Assembly: GCA_932294295.1 (NCBI GenBank)
Contig: OW028577.1
Location: 1,311,001 to 1,375,000 of the forward strand
Source of the DNA: Alitta virens
Lineage: Eukaryota; Annelida; Polychaeta; Phyllodocida; Nereididae
Length of the DNA: 64,000 bases
Direction: 5' to 3'
Part shown: positions 1 to 15,000 of the stretch, piece after piece
How the letters are laid out: the number at the start of each line of letters is the position of its first letter
How positions within the stretch are numbered: the stretch's first letter is position 1
Position numbers and translations under genes: made by a program
The notes under the pieces: model-generated
Seen by the model: the letters and a program-made list of their open reading frames with translations, nothing else
What the model was told of the DNA's origin: nothing
Database searches by the model: none

Positions 1-3000
1 TGTCCCAGTAAACCTCTGATACGACCTTGTCTCTCAGGGACGTCACTTTCAAGGTCATCATGGCCAAGTCGACGGGACCGATCTCTCCGAGACAGTTAGC
101 AGCTTCTTTTGAGACTTCAGGGTTGTCCGATTTGGCAAGATGCATCAGTTCGTTCAAAAGGGCAGTCACAACATTATCCTCCTCCACTGCGATAATAAGA
201 AAGTGGCATTTGATAAGTCGTCCTTCTACATTATAACGCTTGTGACTGTATAACTACAAAAGATGGACAACTGGTTGCATAGGATACCAGAGCAACACCA
301 ATTGTCACTGACACCAAAAGCAGATAATCATTGCTCGAAGACCTCTTTTATTTAGGGATGTCAATTTTGTTACAATTGATGATGTCATAATATTACGCCT
401 CATTTGCTTCGGAAGCAGCGTCCCCTGTTAGTCCTGTTTCCCATTAGACATTAAGTTCTTTATAAGAGCAGGTATTACAAAACTAATAAGTATTCATTTC
501 TATTTCATTACTACACATGATACAATGTACTACGCATGCGCACATCAAGCATGAACTCTCCTGGGACATCTACGAAGATCACCAGAATTCTGGCCAAACT
601 TCACTTAGAAAATTCTCCAGGGTCACCTCATGTAGTGGCCATTTTATGGCCTCATGAGGCCTCTATGCCTCCCTGTCCATTAAAATCAAATTAAAGTTGC
701 CATAAGATATAACCCATCAGCTATCAAAAACACTTCAGTTCAAAACTAACAATGGTCTTAATCTAGGTTTCTTGCGTGTATCTTACCCACATGGGTCTTC
801 ATAATCAAGGCCAATTCCTTTTTCCATGAACTCAGCTGGTGACGAAGAAATTGCAGACCTCGTAATCTGTTTATGTTCTTTCCAGACGTGTAACGTCGCC
901 CAACATTGACGAAATGCTGAATTTCCTTGAAAGAAAAAGACACCAATATACACATTACACAAGTACTTGGTTGGTTTGTGGTTAAATTGTCTGCTAATCT
1001 GATGATCCAGGTTCAATTTACGACATAAAATTAATATCATATGCGTTCAAATTACATGTTAACTTCATTACATTTTGACTGGCATATAACAAACCATTTG
1101 GAAATGTCAAAAGTCCAATGAACATTCTTTTGTAACAAGCACGGTCGTTATAAACAGGTCAGGACTCTGGTGCCATGTACTACCTTATCCATACTAAAAT
1201 ACATCTGTCAACTCACCCATAAGGGATTTCATTTTGTTCTCGTGTTCTGAATAAAGGGTTCAATATTTCAGAAATGTATTTACCTGCAGTAGAGTGAATT
1301 CCCCTTCAGCATACTTCAAGCGGTCCAGCTTGACCGTAACTCGCACCAGTTTTGGAAGTTCAGGCAGAGGGTCAAGTAGTTTCAAAGAATCCCTCAAAGT
1401 GTCAGCACACTCCAGCACCAAGTATTCGAGGAACTCGGCACACTGCCACAGCCATATAAAATCCAATTAAGAAATGAAGTTTTCTCTGGGTGCAGGCATT
1501 GCAGGATGCCGCTAACGAGGCCAAGAGCACATAAACACTAGATTCTTAGACAGTAATTGAGAGGTGCTTTGTACTTGGTGTCTATGCTGGGGCAAGCAAA
1601 AGACCCCATCCATGCAGTAAAAGTGTACAATGGTGTGGACAAGCATCTCATCAATACATCTGCCTAAGACAGCTGGCAACGGATAAAGTTCAGACCACAG
1701 TCACCACTAGCATTAAGGCAATAAATATTTTCATGTTTTATAAATAATTTTCCCTATTATAAACTACAAATCGCATGCATTAAAAACTACCAAAAAGTCA
1801 TCTCTGTATTAGTTTACTACAAATTCACATCAGGCCATTAAAAACAACATCACATATGAAGCCATTTCACCATTAACACCATTTTGATGGTGGCATAAAT
1901 AGAGTCATTCAAGCATAAATCACAACTTGAGAACTCAATCCAGTTGTTCATATACAAAATATGAGAAGCATCTCACTTTGCATGATGCTATGAAATTAAA
2001 GCCCTTATGACCGCTTTTGAAGGCCTACGTGTGGTCACCAGACCTCGAAATTTTCGAGATTGCATGTTTACACACAATCACTTCAAGTCACATGCATGAC
2101 GGGTGACTCAGAATGACATGATAGCCTCTTTAAGTTAATTTTTTTTCAGTTTTATAAGAATTTATTTCATTTGTATCATAACTAATAAAGTACAAAATAA
2201 GCTAAGTGAAGTACTCAGTCACGGAGGTTCGTGTAATGACATCTCAGACAATAATTATTGGTCATCACATGATAGGGAATCACTTTAAAGTCTGGTTGAA
2301 AAGATTTCTTGAAAGGCAAACACATCCAGGTATGTAGCAAAGAATGCAATGCACAAGAGCAATTAGTGGAAGACAGCGAAGGTAGGTAAAAAAACTGATA
2401 TGGCTTGGGTGGACAAAAATGCTGACATTCTTGACATATGAACATGAAAAAAGCAGCCATGCTGAACGTGCGGTGTGTTACTTCACTAGTTGTACAACCT
2501 TACAAAGCACATGTATATCATTTCTTATTGACTGTGTTAAGACACAATGGCCGTTCGAGGACTTCCTTTGGTTAATCCACGATTAGCATGGAAATTAGAT
2601 TCGAGAGGCGTAGACGAGGGGCAGATATGTACCCCAGTCGACGTGGCCTTTTTACCGAAAGGAATGATTGTTGTGAGTGAACTTGACAATGAACGATTAC
2701 AACTTTTTGACAAGGATGGACATTATGTAGAAATAGTAGGTGAAGGAGAGATCAAACCACGCGGTGTTGTTACAGATAAAGTCGAAGGCAACATGGCCGC
2801 AGTGGACGTCTGCGATAAAACGGTCAAAATGTTTGACCCAGACGGCACTAGCCTTGGATCATGGACTAAATTTATCTTCGAAGAGCCACATGGCATCGCT
2901 GTGACAGCTGATGATAAGTTCATAATCACAGATCTCGGTCCTCAAGCTCCACGAATAAATGTTTACGATCCAGAGGGCATGAAAATTTTACAGTTCGGGT

Positions 3001-6000
3001 CAAGTCACGAAGGGAACGACTATCTAAAAAGCCCTAACTTTGTCACGGTTGACCAACATGACAGAATCCTGGTCTCTGACTGGGCTAATCATTGCGTTAA
3101 AGCATTTGACGTTCGAAGCGGCAAACTTGTGGAAAAGTTCGGCAAGCGGGGGAAAGATGACGGGCAGCTGTTTTACCCTAACGGCATCGCTGTTGATTAT
3201 CACGACAACATATTTGTCTGCGACAATGGCAACCACCGAATCAGCATGTTCACATCTCAAGGCAAGTTTCTGCAACAAGTTCTTGATAATAACGATGGAA
3301 TATTATTTCCTGAAGGAATTGCAATTGGTGATGCAGGACTTCTTGTGATCACTGAGTCTGGCATTGCAGAGGATTATGTCAAAGCTTACTTAATATGAAT
3401 TCAAGGATATTTCAAGGTCATTCTATTCTTATTCCCTAGCCCAATAGGTTCTTGTCTGTTCTCAAGAACCCCGATACATTGGAATTGATTAGACTCTGTA
3501 AACTTCAAAATGACTTGGAAGTGACTCCACCATACATGGAGTTTTGTTTTTATCCAGGACTGAACAATAAAGATCACGAATCGCAAAAAAAAAAAGTTAA
3601 CTAATGTTTTTTATCAGGGACACACAAGGCAGCAAGGAAGTAACTGTGTGTGAATTTATCACTTGTATTTAACTTCCTTATAAAATTGTATAGATTAGTA
3701 CTTCCATATTCTAATTTGGAAGCATTTGAATAAATGTTGTTTTGATATTAATTCCTTGATTTTTCTCATTATAATGATCTTTAATAGTTGTATTAGTTAT
3801 CACATACATATTGCTAATATTTATTTAATAAAAGTCACAAATAATGAAATGTGTAAGCTACAGATTCCCTATCAATTTTAATAAAATGCAAATTTATACT
3901 CACTCTTTATGTAGTTTAAAAATTTACATTAAGAAAAAGATTATTGATAATTATTGTGTGTCATAACTTGTAGTGTCTTATTGTATAATTATACTTGTTA
4001 GTTACCTGAAGAAAAAAAAAACTATAATTTCTGTTATCGCACTTGATATACTTTATTGTGAGCATGGACTCCAGGCACTGACATTATTATTATTCACTAA
4101 TGTGTTGGGTTTGTGGGTGGCCCCTCGGCAGCGATGACATGATCGTCTTAGAGGGGTCACCCTGCTCAATTTTTGTTAAATGAAAATAGTTTTATTTGAA
4201 TCATTTTTTTTATTATTATAGTGGGCAAAAAAAAAAAAAAAATCTGAATTGGTAAAAGGGGATTCATGAAGAGTCACAGCCACCAAGTTGTTGAACACTC
4301 CCGGAATTCCTGACAAATTGCTGAAGATTGTAAGACTATTTCGTTGAAGAATTCTTAATATGCAGACAATGAATAAATGACACTGACCTCTACACCTTGC
4401 TTGCCTTCTTCCTTCACAAATTGAACGACGCTGGTCACAATGATCGGTAAAAACTGGCCCAGTGTTTCATTAGCAGACAGTTTCTGAAAACAAAACCAGT
4501 CATTTTAAAGTCAGTTTCTTCAGAGCATTTTTCTGACAATGTTACAGACATTTAAGCATTGCTCAGTTAGAAATAATAATATTCAAATGAGAGTGTTTGA
4601 GATCATGAGAGCATAACACAAATGAATTCAGATTAAATTTGCACACCTAGAGTTGGCTAGTCTCCCAGCGTTAAAAGCAGTAACAATTTTACCTGATTTT
4701 TACAGTGACATGCCACTTCACAAAGCCCTTGTAGAATACCCACGGCTTCTGTTACAATTTGTTGTTCGTAGTAAGTCAATGACCCACTGGAAATAAAATA
4801 AAATTAGCTGAATTTTATTACCTGCTGGTGCAGCACAAAACAACAGGAACAAAATAATTCAACAATCTTATACAGCAATAATAGATACCGGGAGAGGCAA
4901 AGCAAACATTTTGCTTCAATTTATTTGCTGAATAACAGTGTGAAATGCATGACTGAACAATTAACCAATCTGTGGAAGTTAGAAACAGATATGTAAAAGT
5001 GTCATCCCCCATAACGCTGTTATTGTCTAATCGTCTTTCTGACTTATGACTCAATCATATCATCCGAAAATCAACCCATCACTGGCATCAGCCTATCAAT
5101 AACTCATTAATCCTTAATCTATTAAACAATTGATGAAATCAGCTGCTGAATCATCCTCACCATCTATGCTCATCGAGTGAGCGCAACACATGAGCGGTAG
5201 TATAGATGACCTCTCTGACCACAAACGGCCAGGTCCCACCCAGGTCTCCATCAACCTCTTGTAGCAGAAGACCAACAAACAAGCTGTACATCTGAAGAAC
5301 CCTGTATTTCTCATGCAACGTCCGTTCATCCAACAAGTGACAGTGCAGCGATTTCAAGACCTGTTGGACGCCATCCTGCAATGATTAAATTTTAATACAG
5401 AAATTAATACAGAATTATATTCATGATAGATTATCTATGTTGCAATAATTATTGATAAACAGCCTTAATCTGTATCTTAAAATAATAAGTACTGGAAGTA
5501 CTTGAAAGGTACTTGCAAGTACTATGGCTTCAAGTACAAGTCCAAGTACTTAATTTTGAACAGCTTCGAGTCCAAGTACAAGTACTGAGTACTTGGTACT
5601 TAAGTCCAAGAACTGAGTCCAAGTACAGTACTTGACCCCAAGCCTGGATAAAATATGTGATACTGGTCTGGTTTTGATTGATTGATACTTCATTAGACCT
5701 GATAACACACATATACGGAGAAACAAAGGCAAAGACTCACACACACAACATATTACAGTACGATCATTAATATGAAGCAGAGATGGGTGGTCAGGAGACA
5801 CCCCTAAGCTATACTCAAGCTCAGCCTGATTAGCTCATGCCTTCAGGCAGACATAATGATGAAATGATAGGGCATTGAATCATAGAGTAGACATTAATCA
5901 GTAGGCGAGATCTACCACTTGCCCAAGCACAGACACAGAGTAAAAAGCATCATTGACGTAAACACGATGGTCCAGAAACAAGACAATTTTAATTTTCCAG

Positions 6001-9000
6001 ACAAAATGGATTAATTAGGTGGCCTTGAGACTTTGGCCTTTGTACAGAACTGAAATTACAATACAATACATGTATTTGGGATACTACATTTTCCTGAAAC
6101 AATGGCCAGTTTTTTGCTGAAATATTTCTCGTTCCATAAATAATATCACCATTACAGCTGCAACAACTGAACAGTTTTGATTGAGAACTGACCAGCCTAT
6201 GTTACATCTACTAAGCAAATATTTCAGTGACAGAAACTTCCGATTAAATAATTTTTAGCACAGCTGTACCTGAGTTTTGCAGAGTAAAGACACAATGGAT
6301 TTAGTGTCACCCCCATGCCCTTTTCGCAAGTAGTCCATCGTCATGGTAATAAGTTTTCTTGGAAAATGCGGATGGTTTGGTTCTGGGGCACCTACACCTC
6401 TGTGGAAAAAGTAAGAGATAAATCAAAAAGTTATAAATTTAAGGAGGATTAAGCACTGATTAAGGTTCTACAAGAACTGATTATCTCAAAAGGGTTAATC
6501 ATCAGATTGCAGTTTTTTCTTTGGTAGTCCCATTATATAATTATGTGATACAAACCTTTCACTGCAATCAGCGGGTTTATCATACAGGGTCATCAGTAGA
6601 TCCACCACGATCTCCGGCAGATTTTTGGAGATGGCAATCTCAATATCCTGAAGCAAGAATTGAGAGTAATTCGCAGCTGCTAAAACAATTTTACTTTTCT
6701 TAATGATGACATGAGAAACTGAGCAGTTGCTTTTCTAAATTCAAAACACTTCCGTGAAGATCTTAGTCTGATCTGTCAAACAGATCTGGGACGAGTAATG
6801 GTTTTTCTTTTATTCCCCAATTAATTTCTGCCATTTGGAACTTGAAATTTTAAAAATCGGATGGAACTTAACGAATACCTTATGGCTTATTTGCTTGATC
6901 AGCAGATCATAACATGACGTAGCATCAGCGGCCATCGCTTGTTGGTTCTGACTCAAGTTACTGCTTTTAGTCAGCGCAAACCACGGCAGGATGTGAATCA
7001 AGACGCCAGGAAGACTCAGTCGAATCAACATCAGCCAATCTTGGTTGAGCTGGGCGGCAATCCATTTCACTCCCTCCATATCTTTCTTTTTTATTAGGAA
7101 AGGAAGAAGAGTTTGTGCATTTTCCCTGTGGAAGGTGAAAACAAACTTAGAAAATCTGAGACAATTTCTATGCCTTTTTTAAGGCCGCAAATGCAGAAAA
7201 AATTGGGTGCAACCTCATTTAACGCAAGTGCGGCAAAGTTTTGACTTATGCAAAGATTTACAAATAGAATAAATCATTTTAATTTAAATGATTGGTTCCC
7301 TTTGGTTTGAGTTGTGCAAATAAATTGACTCATAGCATATTCGCTTTAGACAAGGGTGTCCCGAGAAAATTGAATTTATTTTTTACGAGGCCTGTCTCTC
7401 TTGCATTGCGTTATGCCAATAAAATGTAATCAACTTTTATGATTCCTACACATTAAACAGAACAATATTCATAGCACACATGAAACTTACATGAAGAAAT
7501 CCTTCTGAGTAGGAAACCCAAAGAATTGAAACGGCAATTGCTGAACGGAGTAATCAAGGTCCAGCCAGTGATGCACCACATAAGACAGGTGAAACTTCAT
7601 GTAACCTTCCAGACTGCCACTTTTCTGGGCTTTAGAAATTTGTTTTAGTACCTGAAAATATGATAATACATGGCTAGCAAGATAGAAGTAGATTTAGTAT
7701 GTCTGGATGAATATGATAATATGTATTTTCTTGACTGCAAACCGGGGCGTTTTTTATTGTAGAGATGGCCCTTTCTCTTGTGTCTGCACAAGACCAGTAT
7801 TCATTTGAGATTTAAAATGGAATAAGATTTATCTTTTTTAAAGTTACACAATCTCTAACCTCTAAAAGAGACCGGCTCCTTTTTTAGACCTAGCTTGTAA
7901 TTGAGAAATTACTGTATAAAAAATATGTGATGAGTTCCGTTGCAGAAGTTGCTTGTGGGGCCAGGAACTATCATGCAATACATGTATTTAGATGAAATCA
8001 CACAATGGTTGGACCATCTTGGTGATGCGAAATTTCATTTAAAAGAGTATATTTTGCAACTATGTCATTTTATAACAACAATGTCATTTTATAACTATTT
8101 ACGATCTTATAACTGTCGTGACTATTTGCACCTACCTTGCAGATCAAGTCGGAGTTCATCTTGTTTTCTTTGGCCATTTGGAAAATTGCGAAGAGAGCTT
8201 TCTTCTCACAGACCTGGCTAATTGTAGCAATAGAACTGAGCACATGTAGCAGACTTGCAGTTCTGTTGACTGACATATCCCTAAGTTCATCACTGCTGTA
8301 TTCTCCCTGTCAAAAAATAACAGAAGATCATATTGAAATCATTTCTGCGCAATGCTCACATAAAATGAAAGGAGCTAAATTTAAAGCCAGTAAGTTTAAT
8401 TCAAAGTATTATATTTGCCGTCTATGCTGAGTATAATGAAACAATCTGCTTATGACAAGCTGACAAAGCTTACACCAGTTTCAGAGCCAATACAGCCAAA
8501 AAGGTTTTATGAGATACTTCGCTCCTATGATGTGGCAAGTTAAACTACTTTTTAAATTCAAAGAGATCAAAAGAACTGTCTTAAGTCTCACCTCCACATT
8601 CAACAACTGAAGCAGCAGCTCGTAAATATTCTCAAAGACGTCCTCTTGTTTCGTTTTGAAGTCCACAGAACCAAGAACACCGTGAGTGGCGAACAATCTG
8701 ATGAGCAACAAAATATCCCAGATATTAGATGTTTTATAAAAATTCAACGAATCCATTATGCAAAAGATTTGATATTCATTTGTCTAAGGACTAATGAAAA
8801 GTCAACCTTCAGGTAATCTAATAAGTCTGCGACTCCAGACTAGTAGCGCCCCACATGATCCAACGAGTGGTGCAGTGACGCCTATGGCATCGTAACTCCA
8901 CATTATTGTGATGCTATAGTCGTTTACTTGTTGTGTCATAAATACCAAAGTAGACAGCATTCAGTTCCAATGTTGATCCCATAGACATTACTGCAACAGT

Positions 9001-12000
9001 ATACAACCTACTTATGGCAGCGAAGATATGACCCTAGAGCTATAGGGTGCGTCACGGAGAAGCAGGAGCCTTAATCTGTCTTTCTAGCAGCCGAGTAATC
9101 GAAGGAAACTGGATTCTCAATACTGGACTGGACATACTTACATTTGCAATGACTGCACAGCGGTTTGCCGAACTGAGTGATGGTCATCTTTTAACAACTG
9201 CAAACACTCATCCGCCAAATAAGGCTTTGACGTCACTTCCCCATCTTCATTCTTGACCTCCCAGAAGCTCCACTTCCTGTGTGTGTCACACTAAATACAG
9301 AAGAACTCATGAGGTCAGTCCAATAAATTGTCATTAATTCACAAATCTTGATAACAATACCATAAGCAACAAACTATTTTGCTGTTACCGTCACTAATTA
9401 GTAATACTCAAGAGGAACGTCAATTAAATATCAGTAATTCAATAACGATATGAATACTTTAAGCAATGGAAAATTTCATTGATAAATGACAGAGAACATG
9501 CTTGATGAAAAACCACTGATCTTGAACATATAATATTACGTTACATAAATCATCAGAAAATACCAAAGGTCAAACCAAAAGATCTTTTTACAAAAACGAA
9601 ACAGAGAACTAGCTGTCATTAAGCTAGAAAGTTAAATAAAATACTACAAATTCTTTCAAAGATCTATAAAAAAGTACCATAACAACTGCTCTCATGCACT
9701 TAGCAACGGCCAGTCTCGTTATGTAGGTGTATTGTTTCTCTCGTAGCTTCCTGCAAAGTCACAATTAATCAATTTCAAACAACTGGCCTTTAGATGTATG
9801 ATTGACAAATTGACAGCATAAATTTAAGTCAATTTTAACTAAATTTAAGAACAGGATAGCACCATGTAACAGCAATAGGAAAAGTGTACAATGCCATTTC
9901 AATAAAAATCATAATTTGACATTAATATTCTGTACACAACTACTAAAAAGCCTCCATAAACAGCACAAGACAATTGAGCAACTCCATTTAAACTATAAGA
10001 ATGAATCAATATTCAATTAACCGTATGTCCACAATGACATCGGCAAATATAGTCTTACCAGAATACACCGAGAAGGTGCAGTGTATCTCTCCTTATTCCT
10101 ACTCTGTCCGAACTTATTCTCTCTCCTCGACTTAGACTTTCCAGTAAGAGTCCTAACAATTCCATTATTTCCATGCAGATGTCTTGGTCACGTCTGAAGA
10201 ACTTGCACACGAGTCTGTAATGAAAATAAGACAATAAATCGTAAAATATGTCAAGCTTAATGAGTATATGTACAAAGATGTCGCATGAAAGTGTCAACAC
10301 TTGTCATCAACAAGTAGGTGAAGAGAAATATTATGTGTACTACTTTCTGAGCTTGGTAAAACCTTTCACTTTATACCATGATTGGGGAGACATGTTGTAA
10401 ATGTGTAATTCTGTCCAGGGCCATGAAAAACTTCAATTAGTTCAACATAGGAGCCCATGCATGCAAGATCTGTAAGTCGCCATACCTGAGACTCTGCAGT
10501 AATATTTCCAGGTCATCATCCGTCAGTTTGTGGCCAGGGGTGGTTACATTTAGGAAGATAACCTTCATCTGTAAAAGCAAATTTGCATTCATGGCATAAA
10601 GCTCCAGCTAAATCCTACTTACAGCAAACCAGTTGCTAACATTATCCAAAATATTATCCAATAATGGAGACGTTTCACACTTTTCTTAAATATTATCCTT
10701 TCTTTATGAGACCTCCAACATTTCGTGATGCAATTACACAGCAAATCCTTGGGCATTTGTAGATGCCACCGAGAAATTAAATCCACTATTTCTAGTCATT
10801 TTAAGAAAATGCCAAAAGAACGATTTCGACATAAAATGTTTTACCAGCTGAAGATGATAAGGTTCTTTGGGATTCCATGGTGTATTATTGTCAAAATTTT
10901 CCAGCAGACCAAGAATCTTCGATCGCGTTGCCTCAGCATGAGATGCTGTACCAGGCACAATGTAACGAGATTCGTGATTGCACCATGAACAGAAAACAGC
11001 CGCAGCTTGCAGTCCAAGTTTCTGGTGGTCTCTCAGGCGAGTTTTACAAAAGAGACTCGTCTCGCTTCCTGCAAAATCAACACATATAAAAGAATACAAA
11101 AACGGCATACAATTCAATTGTTAAAACCAAATAACCACCGAAATCTACGCCTCAATGAAAAATACGTACTCCCTTCTGAACCAGACTCCTGAGAATCAAT
11201 ATCATTGCTGCAAGACAAGTTGAAATTCTCGTCCATATCGATATCATCAAGAAGAGGGGCCTCATCAAAATCCATGTTGATATCAATTTCTCCAGTATTT
11301 CTGGATGTCGACGCTTGGCTGCTTCTTGGTTGTGGCAATCCCACTGCTGCACTGGGTGACTGAATCTCAAGAGGAAAACAAAATTCAGATAGCAACAATA
11401 TTTTATTTGAACATATAAGCTTTAAGCGAAATGGCAATCATAGCAGTTAATAGTTACCGAATAAGTAATTAAGTCCATAATTTTGTCCAACAACGCAGGT
11501 GGCACCACTGCTCTGAATACTGCCGCCCTCTGCTGGTTATTTTCAGAAACATCACTTTCATCTCCTTCGAACATCTCGCCAATCAATTCTAGAACTTTGC
11601 TCAGATTCATCATGTCATCTTTCTTGATGAAGTGCACAAAACATGACGTCACAAACTTTATCAAGTCCTGAAAGCAATAATGTATGACATTAGCAACAAT
11701 GACGCATTGTTTGTATTACACACTAAGATGACATGGTGGGGATGTCAGAGGTGCTTCAGACTAGCAACGATTACAGACAGACAGACAAATCCCTTTTATT
11801 TTCATTCATATAAATCATACAATGAGATAAAATGAGATGATACATATATAAAAATTTTATATGAACGAGGGGACTCCCCAAAGACAAACATGTGTTGCTA
11901 CTGGTGAGTCACCTGGGTTAGGAGATGATGAAGGAGACCCCTGCAAGCATTAGTTTATTAGGGAGAAAAAATAAATAAAAAATTCTGATTACCAAGACGA

Positions 12001-15000
12001 CAATGAGATTGATCACAATCATAGCTACATAACTAACTGAAAACAATGTGTTTACTTTTGCAATAGCAGTTCTAATTACAGCACTGTTGAGTAGCCATGA
12101 GAGACAGATAGAGTGTTGTTTAGTAGCACTATACAGATTTGCTTATAGTGGCAAAGCACTAAATCACAGTAAAATGTGGATCCCGGTACACTGACACTTT
12201 AAACTACTTCATACATCCAGTCAAGTAATGCTTTTAAAAACAACGAGAAAGACTTACTTTGACGGTTTCCCAAATCGGCAGCTGTTTAACCTGATCTAGT
12301 TTTATCGCCTTCTTTACAACCAGCATTTGAAGCAGTTGCACTAAGACAGCCGCAATATACGTCGCGTATTCCAACTGACCAATGTCAGTGTCACTTGCTT
12401 TTAGTTGCAAAAACATTTCGGCATCTCGTTGTAACAGCCCAAATGATTGTCTCTGCACAGGTGGAAGACTGCTTGGGATTGAATCATCAACTTTATTGAG
12501 TTTTTCCGCTTCCTTCAACTGGTGTAAAGTTGCATTGAATGAAGCTTCGAGATACAAGTCCTCAAGAATTTGATTTGGCTCAGGGTTAGATACTGTCTGC
12601 GGAACTAATATATCATGAGTGTTTCTCAACGTTAACATCACAATAATATTAGCAAGGAGACTAGGCTTGGGGTTGTCAGTCAGTCGTTTCGACAATGGTT
12701 GCTCTGTATCTGAATCAGTCGACGGTAACAACCAGTTAAGGAGAATGCTACGAAACTGATGAGGTTGATTTGAATCTAATCCAAACATCTGCGGACCCAT
12801 CAATAGCCCGGAAGATATCTTATCGGGTATATCTAATGACCTCAAAGCTGTAGCCAGCAAAATAATCCCCGGTTGGCTGCAAGGAGTCACTTGTTGCATA
12901 AATAAGGACCAGATTTCTCGGTGGTTTGTCACTAGTCCTTGATTCATTAAGACGCAGAGAAGGTGCCACCCTGACGCAACGCTGGGATGTGCACTGACAC
13001 ACCTGGAAAATGTGAGACAATTAAACAGGTTGTTTTACGCAGTGTGTGTGTGATTTGTGTTTAACGCCTCATCAGCAGTATTATGCAGTTTAACTGTTCA
13101 AAACTGCGTTGCATTTTACTACTTAGATGTCTTTTCATCAGCAATTAAACCAAAACTAATGTTTTAAAAGTTACTTACTAACTTCAGTGCATTAACTATA
13201 AAGGATTAAGCAAAGGAAGCCTCAGTTCTGAATCGATCCATACACAGCCATATTTTCACAAAGATACTCAAAATATAGATAGGTCAATAGAGAGCTTCTA
13301 AGCTGGCTAACCAAACTCGAATTGTGACATAATTACTCCACTAACCTCACAGTGTTGGACCACACCTTCTGCCATTGCACCTCAAAGTCGATGATGACAT
13401 TCGCATTCGGACATTCTGCAAGTGCCACTATGCATTGGTGAAGCCACGACAATACGTCCGCTCTGCGGCAATCATTTTGGGACTGGTACAAGGTGCTCAG
13501 AAGTGGCCCCACGACATCATCAGGCAGACATACAGGATGCTTTCTCATCAAGTGACACAACAATTGCAACCTGGAGTAACAGAGTGATACCAGGTGACAT
13601 TATCAAACAAAATTTGTATCGAAAACTTTTTCATAAAACAAGAATGGCACAAAGTCTGGATTAGCATAGTTATTCGGCAAGCGGTGATCATGCTTGCCTG
13701 TCTGTAAATGTGTGATTTATTTTCTAGTTTTGTTTCAGAATATTTAGGGCATTTTACCAAGTGATGACAATACCTTATCTGGAAGACAAACAGAACAGCT
13801 AATATTTTATAAAGAACATACGAAGAGTCACTGTCCTCACCATGGCACAAGTTGGACAGAAGTTCCCAAATTAGCAATTTTATCTCGAATCACATCCCAC
13901 CCTGTCTCCACTTTGCGTCTCTTGGGGGCAGCACCGGGCTGCGCATCAATATTCAGTTGAGTGATTTCGAGAATGTTCACACCATCCGTGAAAAGCTAAT
14001 AAAACAGAAAATAGAATGAACCGATATGATACCAGCTGATACAAAGACAGGAATATTGCAACTTTCATTAATATATCCATCTGAAGTATTTGAATATTGA
14101 ATAAATTGTATTCAGTTTCTTGTTATCTACCAACCTGGTTGCAAATGTCAGCAATCAAATCAACCATGTTTGGTTTGAGAACAGTAGCTTCTCTGGTGCT
14201 GGAAAGGAAAAGGTTAAATAATATCATGCCTTCAATTTGTCTGCATCTGGTTGAAAGCTAAACAACCTCGAAATGATATCAGATAAAGACCAATTTAGGT
14301 CTTTCCGAACATTACTTTTTCTGGAATCTGCTCCTCTCCTCGATATCCATGAGAGTCTTGTACATCGCGTCATAAATCTTTCGCATGTGACCCTGTCAAG
14401 TACAAATACATTGTTCATAACTAGATATCCAACAGTTTTCACTTTTCAGACTATCTATGACACCCAAGAATAGCATTTGACTACATCATCGGATTAAAGA
14501 AGTACCTGGGTATAGTGCAGTATAGCGGACCCAAATGAATGCCCATATTTGGCGTCCATTAAATATTAAAAAATATCACTTTTTTTTGCCAAAATTTGTT
14601 CTATCACAGAAGAGGAATAATATTTGCGTAGCACAGCAGTAGTTTGGGGGCGCCAGCCCCCAATAAAGAAAAAAACAAACGATGTCTTGACTTGAAAATG
14701 AAGAGAGCGGTCGTTTTTTGTGACGTCATTTATTGAATTCAGAGATATGACGTCATAGGCATGACAAAAAGGCTAGCTACATAAGGTCATAAAATTGGGT
14801 CCGCTATACTGTACTTTTTCCAAGTACCCTTTAATTGAAGGATACTTCTTTGGGGTACGTTCTCAAAAATTTAAAGTGTGCAAATGTCCTTACCTTCCAA
14901 ACATCCCAATCAATGGCAAACGCACCCTCCACTTCTGATTTCACACCCCGAGGATGATGAGCAGACATTTGCAGAGAAAATAATTCTATCAGCTCGTCCT

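Larger units (their letters stand above)
1443..4387. other. Long ATM intron hosting the nested NHL gene
   Basis: This 2.9-kb intron separates the ATM exons at 4388-4483 and 1284-1442. It holds the plus-strand NHL gene at 2,547-3,398 and its poly-A tract. Outside them I see AT-rich sequence without long ORFs, short A runs (for example near 4,010 and 4,230) and several AATAAA-like words near 3,730 and 3,825. No ATM-like coding block was found. Confidence 0.8.

Noticed and set aside
758..1040. Two overlapping minus-strand ORFs as separate small genes
   Set aside because: Only 787-925 is coding, as an ATM exon bounded by AAG and GTAAG splice sites; the rest is intron read-through.
3024..3348. 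ORFs antisense or out of frame within the NHL gene
   Set aside because: Shadow frames of the 283-codon NHL ORF.
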